DNA of 5,773 nucleotides from an uncultured Clostridia bacterium (GTDB lineage: Bacteria > Bacillota_A > Clostridia > Christensenellales > UBA3700). Below the pieces are notes generated by a model. It had not been told where the DNA came from and made no database searches. It saw only the letters and a list, made by a program, of their open reading frames with translations. Location of the stretch: assembly GCA_946545105.1 (NCBI GenBank), contig CAMNMY010000062.1:1-5773 (forward strand), read 5' to 3'. Within the stretch, counting starts at the first letter, position 1, and each line of letters starts with the position of its first letter. Positions 1-5,773 of the stretch are shown here, in pieces. Made by a program: the position numbers and the translations under genes.

Positions 1-1704
1 GAATGCTAAATCATTTGAGTTATATAAATATTCACCATTATTGATTAAAGACGTATTTAGATTGATAAATGTATAATATGTTACTTCGTAGTTATTAACA
101 CCTTCTACTACAATTTCATGTAATCCATACTTTGTAATTAGTTCTTTATTGTATGTTGTAGCACTTCCATCTAAAGACAACTTCTTGTATGTAAATTCTG
201 CATTGTTAAAGATGTAGCTTGGAGCGCTATCTTCGCTGTATGCATTTGCTTTTGCCAAATCCTTTGTCTTGTAAATATTTGAACCTGTTACTGTTTCGGC
301 AATTGTTATTGTATATGTCTTTGTATATGTTGCGTTTCCATCAACAGTCTTAATAACTAACTTGTTATTTCCAAGTACAGCAATGTTTTCTAAATCTTCT
401 AATAAAGTAGCTGCACCATTTAATGTAATTGAACTAAATGACACTGTATTGTCTGTATTTACAATAGTTACCTTTTCGTTTGTTGAATATTTATATGATT
501 GCGCAGCTACGCCGTTGAACAATAATGATTCTGCGATTGTAACACCACGATTAATCAAGTTACCATTTGCATCTTCAAATACATAATTGTATTGGCCGAT
601 TGTTTGTAACTTTTCAAATGAAGTAATGCTTTGAGAGTTTCTCTTTATAGATACATAAGTAACATCATTGTTCTTAAACATTAATTCAACTGCTGATGTG
701 CTTGTCAAACTTGTTGGTAGTGATGTTGCTGTTGATATAGTTGAATTTGTATATAAAACATCATTGTTAATCTTAAACGTATAAGTCTTAACATAAGAAC
801 CTACACCATTTACAACTAATGAATAAGAACCAACTACATTTAATGTGTCGCCGCTTGCAAATGTTGAACTGCTTGTTGTGCTAGATGCTTTTGCGATATT
901 TAACTTAATTGATTGAGCATTTTCACATACTGCTGTAATTGCTGAATCATAACTTGCAATAGGCGTAGATCCATTGATCTTTAAATCATCTAAAATTGTG
1001 AAGTAATATGTTGCTGTATAAGAACCAGTACCAACAATAGAGATTGTGTAATATCCAACTGATTGATGACTTGATGTAAATTCCTTACCACTTAATGTTT
1101 GTGATGTTCCGTTAATCTTTAATGTATCAGCTGTTCCATATAACTTCAAATCAACAGTTGTATTGTTGTATGAATATGTTGTCTTTGTAATTGAAGCCTT
1201 ATCTGTTGTAGATTCAACTTGAACAGAATTTAATGTTACAACTTCCTTAATTAGGATATATAACTTCTTTGTATAATTGTTTGTTCCCTTTATTGTTAGA
1301 ACGTGATTACCAATTGTATTAATCTCTACATCATAAACATCTTGATTTGTTGAATCTAATAACACATTTGCCAAAGTTATTGTCTTAAATTTTGCTTTCT
1401 TTAAATATACAAGTCTATTTGTAGCTGAAGTAGCTTCAGTAATCTTTTGCGCATCTTCTTTAAAATATGTATCTACAGTAAATGTTATATTGTATGATGT
1501 ATCCCCTATTGTAATCTTTAATGTATGATTACCAACTTCCTTGTAGATAGCCTTTGTTGTGAATGCACTAGAGTTTGCGTCAATTGAATACAAATCATAA
1601 TCTACGCCGTTTCCATCTTGGATTGTAATGTAGATTGATTCATCTGAAGCAAAGTTTACTTCTGTACGAGTTAAGTTCTCTTCATTTGTAGAATACTTAA
1701 TAAC
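1..1704 (-). repeat. Ig-like modules 11-18 (regular distal array, cut by window edge)
   Basis: Seven complete modules span residues about 1127-1204, 1205-1280, 1281-1364, 1365-1439, 1440-1517, 1518-1595 and 1596-1674, and an eighth starts at 1675. Length is very even, 75-84 residues. The shared end pattern is G-x-Y/H-x-L-x-I/V, a short turn, then Y-x-x-T-Y-x-F-x-I. Examples are V-G-S-Y-S-L-V-V, V-G-Y-Y-T-I-S-I, I-G-N-H-V-L-T-I and Y-G-L-H-E-I-V-V, followed by strands such as T-A-T-Y-Y-F-T-I and T-K-T-Y-T-I-T-I. They are more alike in spacing than in residues. The array plainly continues past the edge, so the total number of modules is unknown. Confidence 0.75.
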
Positions 1705-4700
1705 TGGCTTTACATAGAAATAGATAGCGCTATCTGTTCCAGCTAAAATATAGTATGTATCACTAGCTACACTTTGGCCAATTGTAACGCTTGCTTCTTC
1801 GTAATCTCCATCAATGCTCTTTGTATAATATTGAACGCCACTTTGGAATACTAAATCATTTGTTAATACATAATCTGTTGATGTTGTTACTCCGTTGATT
1901 GTGAACATGAATGAAACATAGTGCTTACCTACTGTTAGGATTTCACTACCTTCAACATATTGAGATTCGATTGTTGATGTCATTCCTGTTTGTGGAGCAA
2001 TTAGGTTTACGCTTACTCCATACATTGCAAAATTAAATGCTGTGCCATTTGTATAAATCTTTCCTCTTGTTAATACAGAAGAAGATACTACGATAAAGTT
2101 AATAACTTTATTATAGTCACTTGAATTACTTGTGATTGTCAATTGATATGTACCAGCAGATAACTTCCTGCCTACAATGTCTGAAAGATTTGTGTATGTA
2201 GTAATTTGAGATGAAGAAGATCCATTTTCTGCAACCAAAGAAATGTTTAATTCTTCTTCGCTGAATGAATATCCATTATCCACGATTGTTATATTATCTG
2301 AAGACAAATATGTGCGAGAATTCTCTACATTTAATCTTGGGCTTAATGTAAATGTAGCACTCTTGCTTTCTCCACCTTGTTCAACCTTGACTGTATATTT
2401 ACCAATTGTTTTTAAGATATATCCGTTTTGAACTGTAATAGAGTTTGCAGTATTGAAATATGTCAATGTAGCTTCATCTGCACCAGCAAATAATATTGTT
2501 ACATTGTCGAAGAATTCTTGGCCATTTTCAATGTTTAATCCAAGCTCTACAGCGATTTCAAAATAGTAATCAATATAATATGTGTTGTTTGAAGAATTGT
2601 ATCCATATGAAGCATTTGCGTGATCTGATGTTGCGTATGTAGCGTAATATAATCTAAATACATATGCGCCTTTTGCAGATATTACTGTATTTGAAGCATA
2701 TAATGTTGATGAGCTATCATCTACATAGCTATCACCTAATGCATAATACATTTCATTGTTTGTTGATGCGATAATAGCACCTGATGTAAATACATCTGGA
2801 TTTAAAGAACTATTTGATGAAACATTTAATAATTCTGGAGCGATTGTAAATACAATTGTCTTACATGGCGTAAATAAGTTAGCTTCACTGAAGACATCTA
2901 ATTTATAATCACCTGCTGTTGTAATCAATGTACCATTTACATAATTTGCATCATTTAATTTTAGTACGCCACCAGATATAGCTGGAAGAACTGCGCCTGT
3001 ATATGTACAACCATCGATTAAGTTTGTTGTTGGATTTATTATAAATGGAATTGTAATTGTATAACCATTTAATCCAGTTAACTTTAATGTATTTGAACCT
3101 GCATTAAATGTTGTTACGCCTGAGTATACATTGTTTCCATTTAACTTAACATCTTTAGCTTGCTTTTCAAATGTTATCTTAGCTGATGTTGTTTCTGTAA
3201 TTGAGAATGTTGTTGCACTCTTTCCATTTACAGAACTTACACTTCCATTTGTATATACGATTGAAGTATTTCCAACTGTTACTTTTGTATCAATAGTAAA
3301 TGTAGCATCTTTAATAACATCACCGTCTTTGTTATAAACGGCTAAATAATATGTTCCAAAGTATGCAAAATTATTATGCCCGTTAGCAATTTCTATACCA
3401 TTTAACTTAACTACAGCGCTTGTAGATTCTGTGTAGTTTATAGTCAATGAATCAGCGTAAGAATATTGGCCACCACTTAATTCGTTTTCATTTTCTAAAA
3501 CAAAGATATAATACTCATAAGTATATGTTGTTTCGTTTAATGTTACTGTTAATATATTTTTTCCTTCGCTTATTAAAGCGTTGCTTTCTCCATTGATTAA
3601 TGTTTCAACTTCGTCTTGTGCATTTTTATTTGTAACAACGAGATTTTCCATTTCAGGGATTGTCAAAACCAATTCGTTTGCATAAGTTTCGCCATCCTCG
3701 ATTTGAGATAGATCGATAATAGCAAATGTGTAATTGTATAGCTCAATTCCATCTAGCGATGAAACTTGAATTGTATATTCGCCTTCTTGAGCAATTGGTG
3801 TACCTGATACATATTCTTCACCATTTAATAATGCTGTACCATTTTCAATTGTTAGAGAAATTGGCTCTCTATATAAAGTCTTATCACTTACACCCTCAAG
3901 TTTTGTGATATTGATATTTACAAAGAAATAATATGTTGAACCATTTGATTCAAATGAATAAATAACTTTATGCTCCCCAGCAACATCTACATCTACATTT
4001 GAATCATCATATGTTAATTTTACTCCATCAATTGTTGCTAATGTTGAATAATCAATTTCTGAACCTGCTGCAAAAGATAATTGATCAGCAATTTCCAATT
4101 CTCTATTATCAAATGAAATTAAATATACATTATTGTTAGATAAAACAAACAATGTTGAATTAACAATTTCTACGTCTGAAATTGTAAAAGCATTTTTTAA
4201 TTGGACTTCGCTCAACTTATCAAAAGTTGATGTATAGGTTGTAATAGAAGATGAATTAACAGAAACTACTTCATCGTCAAAAAATAATTTAGAATTTGTC
4301 TCAAATACTTTTTCTACACCATTTGTGTATGAGAAAACATCATTTTCTACTACAACAAATACACCATAATTATTAACATTTAGATAAGCCTCGCTTGCAT
4401 TAGATACATCAAAGCTTTCTAAAGTGTTTTCTGAAAGATCGCGAATATGTAAAGATAATTCTCCTGCGTTTACTGCTAGATAATAAATCTTTGAATCATA
4501 GTATTTAACATCAATGGCATTTTGAAGTACTACTTGATCAAATGCCCCAATTTTATATGAATTTGAATTACTAAATACTAACGCATTTTGGTATTGAGAA
4601 ATGCTTAAGTATTTAGTATCAAATGTTACAACTTCTGCGTCTTTATTTTCTGAGATTGTAACAACATATGATTTAATATCATCCACACATAGTAATTTGT

Positions 4701-5082
4701 ATTCTTCGTTTGAATAAATTAAATCTATTGCAATTGTATTTTCGATATTTAAAGAATAATCAACATCAATAGAATAATCACTATTTAGCAATAAAAAACT
4801 TGCCTTTTGTTCTTTTGAACCGATTAAAGCAAGTTTATTATTAACCTCTAATAGTTTTACATCTGAAAAATCACTTGAAAATACCAGTGATTCATCATGA
4901 GATATTATAGAAGACAATTCATTTGAAGAATAAGCATTGCCATCTATTCCCTCTATTCCTTCTTGATAATACACATTTTCATTTGATTCAGCATAAACTG
5001 TTCCTGTAATAAAACATACTGAAAGCAGCATAACTATTGCCACTAAAAATAAAGTGCTAAGTTTTTTACGAATACCCAACAT
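1..5082 (-). CDS. Giant secreted Ig-like repeat surface protein, 3' end missing
   Basis: The minus strand is open for 1694 codons from the ATG at 5082-5080 to the window edge. No stop occurs, so the C-terminus (and any LPXTG, transmembrane or other anchor) lies outside. The start is set by AGAGGAG seven bases upstream, by the signal peptide that follows at once, and by an in-frame TGA at 5128-5130 with no other in-frame ATG between. Domain order: signal peptide (residues 1-31), linker, beta-propeller-like region (about 55-333), a DUF5011/Ig-like module (335-394), then a chain of divergent Ig-like beta-sandwich modules (395 onward). The mature part is rich in Thr, Asn, Ser and Tyr, has no tryptophan and only four cysteines (132, 692, 740, 1386), as expected of an exported all-beta protein. 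No frameshift was found. The inferred role is a cell-surface adhesin or stalk protein; ligand and enzymatic activity are unknown. The frame and export are secure; the function is only a class-level guess. Confidence 0.95.
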   Translation of the reverse strand, partial: MLGIRKKLSTLFLVAIVMLLSVCFITGTVYAESNENVYYQEGIEGIDGNAYSSNELSSIISHDESLVFSSDFSDVKLLEVNNKLALIGSKEQKASFLLLNSDYSIDVDYSLNIENTIAIDLIYSNEEYKLLCVDDIKSYVVTISENKDAEVVTFDTKYLSISQYQNALVFSNSNSYKIGAFDQVVLQNAIDVKYYDSKIYYLAVNAGELSLHIRDLSENTLESFDVSNASEAYLNVNNYGVFVVVENDVFSYTNGVEKVFETNSKLFFDDEVVSVNSSSITTYTSTFDKLSEVQLKNAFTISDVEIVNSTLFVLSNNNVYLISFDNRELEIADQLSFAAGSEIDYSTLATIDGVKLTYDDSNVDVDVAGEHKVIYSFESNGSTYYFFVNINITKLEGVSDKTLYREPISLTIENGTALLNGEEYVSGTPIAQEGEYTIQVSSLDGIELYNYTFAIIDLSQIEDGETYANELVLTIPEMENLVVTNKNAQDEVETLINGESNALISEGKNILTVTLNETTYTYEYYIFVLENENELSGGQYSYADSLTINYTESTSAVVKLNGIEIANGHNNFAYFGTYYLAVYNKDGDVIKDATFTIDTKVTVGNTSIVYTNGSVSSVNGKSATTFSITETTSAKITFEKQAKDVKLNGNNVYSGVTTFNAGSNTLKLTGLNGYTITIPFIINPTTNLIDGCTYTGAVLPAISGGVLKLNDANYVNGTLITTAGDYKLDVFSEANLFTPCKTIVFTIAPELLNVSSNSSLNPDVFTSGAIIASTNNEMYYALGDSYVDDSSSTLYASNTVISAKGAYVFRLYYATYATSDHANASYGYNSSNNTYYIDYYFEIAVELGLNIENGQEFFDNVTILFAGADEATLTYFNTANSITVQNGYILKTIGKYTVKVEQGGESKSATFTLSPRLNVENSRTYLSSDNITIVDNGYSFSEEELNISLVAENGSSSSQITTYTNLSDIVGRKLSAGTYQLTITSNSSDYNKVINFIVVSSSVLTRGKIYTNGTAFNFAMYGVSVNLIAPQTGMTSTIESQYVEGSEILTVGKHYVSFMFTINGVTTSTDYVLTNDLVFQSGVQYYTKSIDGDYEEASVTIGQSVASDTYYILAGTDSAIYFYVKPVIKYSTNEENLTRTEVNFASDESIYITIQDGNGVDYDLYSIDANSSAFTTKAIYKEVGNHTLKITIGDTSYNITFTVDTYFKEDAQKITEATSATNRLVYLKKAKFKTITLANVLLDSTNQDVYDVEINTIGNHVLTIKGTNNYTKKLYILIKEVVTLNSVQVESTTDKASITKTTYSYNNTTVDLKLYGTADTLKINGTSQTLSGKEFTSSHQSVGYYTISIVGTGSYTATYYFTILDDLKINGSTPIASYDSAITAVCENAQSIKLNIAKASSTTSSSTFASGDTLNVVGSYSLVVNGVGSYVKTYTFKINNDVLYTNSTISTATSLPTSLTSTSAVELMFKNNDVTYVSIKRNSQSITSFEKLQTIGQYNYVFEDANGNLINRGVTIAESLLFNGVAAQSYKYSTNEKVTIVNTDNTVSFSSITLNGAATLLEDLENIAVLGNNKLVIKTVDGNATYTKTYTITIAETVTGSNIYKTKDLAKANAYSEDSAPSYIFNNAEFTYKKLSLDGSATTYNKELITKYGLHEIVVEGVNNYEVTYYTFINLNTSLINNGEYLYNSNDLAF
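1705..2838 (-). repeat. Ig-like modules 6-10 (irregular central set)
   Basis: Residues about 749-844, 845-914, 915-999, 1000-1074 and 1075-1126 form a less regular set. Module 6 is the longest (96 residues) and carries a tyrosine-dense stretch. Modules 7-9 keep the corner motif (I-G-K-Y-T-V-K-V, A-G-T-Y-Q-L-T-I, V-G-K-H-Y-V-S-F) and the closing strand. Module 10 is only about 52 residues, lacks the G-x-Y corner, and has G-V-Q-Y-Y-T-K and D-T-Y-Y-I-L in its place. The set may be a variable, ligand-contacting part between two regular stalk segments, but that is inference. Confidence 0.6.
2839..3900 (-). repeat. Ig-like modules 1-5 (L-N-G type)
   Basis: Five successive beta-sandwich modules occupy residues about 395-457, 457-534, 535-598, 599-683 and 684-748. 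They share an opening turn (such as V-S-D-K-T-L-Y or L-I-D-G-C-T-Y) and a central L-N-G or I-N-G turn (L-L-N-G-E-E-Y, V-K-L-N-G-I-E, V-K-L-N-G-N-N). A later G-x-Y/N-x-L-x-V strand follows (E-G-E-Y-T-I-Q-V, F-G-T-Y-Y-L-A-V, A-G-D-Y-K-L-D-V), and modules close with F-x-I. This is the pattern of a bacterial Ig-like module often seen in tandem in Firmicutes exoproteins. The copies are clearly diverged in protein and DNA, so they are old duplications. Cys692 and Cys740 both sit in module 5 and could pair. Confidence 0.75.
3901..4080 (-). other. DUF5011/HYR-like Ig module
   Basis: Residues 335-394 contain A-T-I-D-G-V-K-L-T-Y, then D-V-D-V-A-G-E-H-K-V-I-Y-S-F, then a closing strand around Y-F-F-V-N-I-N-I. 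The 'V-x-x-A-G-E-H-K-V-x-Y' core resembles the 'x-x-x-P-G-x-Y-x-V-x-Y-x-V' core of DUF5011 and related Ig-like modules common in Gram-positive surface proteins. It bridges the propeller-like head and the long repeat chain. The family match is from memory of the motif, not a search. Confidence 0.5.
4084..4920 (-). other. Beta-propeller-like N-terminal head domain
   Basis: Residues about 55-333 consist of recurring units of roughly 35-45 residues, alternating short hydrophobic strands with polar turns. Examples start near D-V-K-L-L-E-V (74), A-I-D-L-I-Y (118), A-I-D-V-K-Y (189), A-Y-L-N-V (232), K-L-F-F-D (265) and S-D-V-E-I-V (302). Several have the order 'strand, N/D-turn, I/V-Y/F-L/V strand, polar turn, strand', as in the unit around K198-I-Y-Y-L-A-V. 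About six or seven such units fit the blade count of a beta-propeller. I recognise no specific propeller family (no clear WD, Kelch or NHL signature), and the fold is inferred from strand periodicity alone. As the first folded part of the mature protein it would be the distal 'head' if the C-terminus is anchored. Confidence 0.5.
4990..5082 (-). other. Sec signal peptide of the giant protein
   Basis: Residues 1-31 have the three classic parts: a basic start (M-L-G-I-R-K-K), a hydrophobic core (about L11 to I25) and a polar end finishing V-Y-A before E32. This gives an A-x-A-like signal peptidase I site at A31/E32. Cys23 lies in L-S-V-C, but valine before the cysteine does not suit a lipobox, so export as a non-lipidated protein is favoured. 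Confidence 0.9.
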
Positions 5083-5089
5083 AAAAAAT

Positions 5090-5096
5090 CTCCTCT
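5090..5096 (-). promoter_or_regulatory. Ribosome binding site of the giant protein
   Basis: AGAGGAG on the minus strand, separated from the ATG at 5082 by seven bases (all A/T). It is a near-ideal Shine-Dalgarno match and decides the start codon. Confidence 0.9.
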
Positions 5097-5134
5097 TTTC
5101 GATGCATTTTCTCGCAACAACGACAGTTCAAAGA

Positions 5135-5173
5135 CCTTCGAAGTTACGATAGAACCTTAATAACTCGCGAAGG
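5135..5173 (-). promoter_or_regulatory. Hairpin-forming inverted repeat at the start of the leader
   Basis: On the minus strand CCTTCG (5173-5168) pairs with CGAAGG (5140-5135). Inside it, AGTTA (5165-5161) pairs with TAACT (5146-5142) around a 14-base loop, an 11-pair stem with one small internal bulge. It begins directly after the -10 box. If transcription starts near 5167, the outer arm is not transcribed, so it would act as a DNA operator; a start further upstream would place the full hairpin in the RNA. No known riboswitch class is recognised. Confidence 0.4.
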
Positions 5174-5182
5174 ATTATAACA
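5174..5182 (-). promoter_or_regulatory. Extended -10 promoter for the giant protein gene
   Basis: TGTTATAAT on the minus strand contains a perfect TATAAT box preceded by TG-N, the extended -10 element. The hexamer 17 bases upstream (TTACGT, 5202-5197) is a poor -35, which an extended -10 can compensate for. Transcription would begin near 5167, giving a leader of about 85 bases. Between the two boxes lies a small inverted repeat CACT-N6-AGTG (5181-5194), a possible operator. The promoter is predicted from sequence only. Confidence 0.6.
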
Positions 5183-5269
5183 CTATAAAAAGTGATACGT
5201 AAGCGCGTAATATATAATATTTGTAAAATCTAACTATTTATTTAAAAAAGTTAAAAAAATCCGTTTTAA

Positions 5270-5287
5270 ACCTTAAGATAACCTTAA
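5270..5287. repeat. Tandem ACCTTAA boxes, 11-base period
   Basis: ACCTTAA occurs at 5270-5276 and 5281-5287, one helical turn apart (TTAAGGT on the minus strand). A third exact copy is at 5154-5160, in the loop of the leader hairpin. Direct repeats with an 11-base period are the usual layout of OmpR/PhoB-type response-regulator sites. The pair lies about 100 bases upstream of the predicted start, rather far for a classical activator, so the assignment is tentative. Confidence 0.3.
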
Positions 5288-5288
5288 A

Positions 5289-5306
5289 TGTAAAATTTTT
5301 TTTACA
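5289..5306. repeat. AT-rich palindrome TGTAAAA-N4-TTTTACA
   Basis: Seven-base perfect arms flank a four-base centre in the gap between the two genes. TGTAAAAT also recurs alone at 5222-5229. With only one G-C pair per stem it would make a poor terminator; a protein-binding site is as likely. Confidence 0.3.
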
Positions 5307-5330
5307 AAACTTGGCCACTTTTTGCCAAAT
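5303..5330 (-). terminator. Possible weak terminator of the hydrolase gene
   Basis: On the minus strand, TTGGC (5328-5324) can pair with GCCAA (5315-5311) across an eight-base loop, followed by G-TTTT-G. The stem is only five pairs (six with a G-U pair) and the T-run is short, so this is a weak candidate. It lies 32 bases past the hydrolase stop codon. The same bases also form the operator-like repeats described separately. Confidence 0.25.
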
Positions 5331-5350
5331 CGACCTTACTATTTGCCAAA
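5311..5350. repeat. Operator-like TTTGCCAAA repeats
   Basis: TTTGCCAAA occurs at 5321-5329 and again at 5342-5350, with a start-to-start distance of 21 bases, two turns of the helix. A related TTGGCCA lies at 5311-5317. Each nine-mer is symmetrical except for its centre. Same-face spacing of near-palindromes suggests a binding site for a dimeric regulator, but the regulator is unknown. Confidence 0.35.
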
Positions 5351-5361
5351 ATCTGACAAAT

Positions 5362-5773
5362 TTATGATGCTAATATAATTTCACCAAACTTTTTACCAAG
5401 TTCAAATTCACTCATTGAATCATAGTGCGCAATATCTGGAGTCTCTACAGGTTCATTTAAAGTTGTAAGCCCTAATTCTTGGGTACTGAAATACTCACAA
5501 TGGGCGTTTCCTTGCGCGTATTTCTTTTTAGCATCATTAATCTTTGTTGGGTTTACCCAAAGATAATCAATCTCTGCTATACCTGCATCAATAAATGTAA
5601 ATTCTGTTTTTGAATAGCCTTTTAAATCTTTTCTATAAAATTCAACAAGCTTTTTAGTATTCTTGTAATATCTTCCATAAGTTTCTTCAAAGAATGCATC
5701 ACTCTCACCTTGCATCCAGCAAATGGCAGATAAATCTATACTATATCCCTTACTTTTTATATAATCAAGAGAA
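5362..5773 (-). CDS. SGNH-type carbohydrate/sialate O-acetylesterase-like protein, N-terminus missing
   Basis: The frame enters at the right edge and ends with TAA at 5364-5362, leaving 136 C-terminal residues. An ATG at 5715 is internal: the frame runs on upstream with I-C-W before it, inside the conserved block. I-C-W-M-Q-G-E-S-D-A (near 5724-5695) matches the W-x-Q-G-E-S/N-D block of the SASA/CE6-like branch of SGNH hydrolases. Near the end P-D-I-A-H-Y-D-S (D at 5436-5434, H at 5427-5425) supplies the catalytic Asp and His, followed by the usual helix E-L-G-K-K-F-G-E. The nucleophilic serine block would lie upstream, outside the window. Family members remove acetyl groups from sugars such as sialic acid or xylan; the substrate here cannot be told, nor whether the protein is exported. 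It sits 279 bases upstream of the giant surface-protein gene in the same orientation, with no sign of tight coupling. Confidence 0.85.
   Translation of the reverse strand, partial: SLDYIKSKGYSIDLSAICWMQGESDAFFEETYGRYYKNTKKLVEFYRKDLKGYSKTEFTFIDAGIAEIDYLWVNPTKINDAKKKYAQGNAHCEYFSTQELGLTTLNEPVETPDIAHYDSMSEFELGKKFGEIILAS

Noticed and set aside
362..586. Plus-strand open frame of 74 codons
   Set aside because: It lies wholly antisense to the giant protein, has no ribosome binding site, and its composition mirrors the opposite coding strand.
2243..2431. Plus-strand open frame of 62 codons
   Set aside because: Antisense shadow of the giant protein; no independent start signals or recognisable motif.
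3131..3337. Plus-strand open frame of 68 codons that looks hydrophobic
   Set aside because: The hydrophobic look comes from reading the complement of Thr/Asn/Lys codons; it is antisense to modules 3-4.
3726..3908. Plus-strand open frame of 60 codons
   Set aside because: Antisense shadow; low-complexity Leu/His/Tyr content and no supporting signals.
5013..5024. Possible lipobox L-S-V-C in the signal peptide (Cys23)
   Set aside because: Valine at -1 does not fit the Gly/Ala/Ser required by lipoprotein signal peptidase, and a good signal peptidase I site follows at A31.
1..5082. Tandem DNA repeats or a CRISPR-like array suggested by recurring short words such as TGTATA and ACCATTTAA
   Set aside because: The words come from repeated codons for strand and L-N-G motifs in diverged protein modules; there are no constant repeats with unique spacers.
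5362..5715. Methionine at 5715 as the true start of the hydrolase
   Set aside because: The frame continues upstream to the edge and the preceding I-C-W completes the conserved W-x-Q-G-E-S-D block, so this ATG is internal.

Overview
The window is AT-rich DNA from a bacterium with Shine-Dalgarno-led genes, a Gram-positive-style signal peptide and standard TGG tryptophan codons. This fits a low-GC Bacillota or a related Mycoplasmatota lineage, perhaps a gut commensal. The assignment is an inference from composition and protein style; no marker gene is present.

Both genes lie on the minus strand. Reading in the direction of transcription, the right edge (5773 to 5362) holds the C-terminal 136 residues of an SGNH-type carbohydrate/sialate O-acetylesterase-like hydrolase. 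It has the W-M-Q-G-E-S-D-A block and the C-terminal D-x-x-H catalytic pair. A 279-base gap follows (5361 to 5083). It holds short operator-like repeats, a possible weak terminator, an extended -10 promoter, a hairpin-forming inverted repeat at the presumed transcription start, and a strong ribosome binding site.

From 5082 to the left edge the window is one uninterrupted reading frame of 1694 codons with no stop, so the gene is incomplete. I translated it codon by codon. It begins with a signal peptide, then a region of about 280 residues that reads like beta-propeller blades, then one DUF5011/Ig-like module. After that come at least 17 further beta-sandwich modules, mostly of 60-85 residues, plus the start of another. 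The modules share a G-x-Y/H-x-L-x-V 'tyrosine corner' near the end and a closing T-x-x-F-x-I strand. The natural reading is a very large exported surface or adhesin-like protein: a globular head on a long Ig-like stalk. The C-terminal anchor, if there is one, lies beyond the window. The short plus-strand open frames inside this region are antisense shadows.

The two genes share orientation but are widely spaced, and the large gene appears to have its own promoter. A functional link (for example, binding a host or plant glycan while removing its acetyl groups) is possible but not shown by the sequence. I see no CRISPR array, transposon, tRNA or rRNA.
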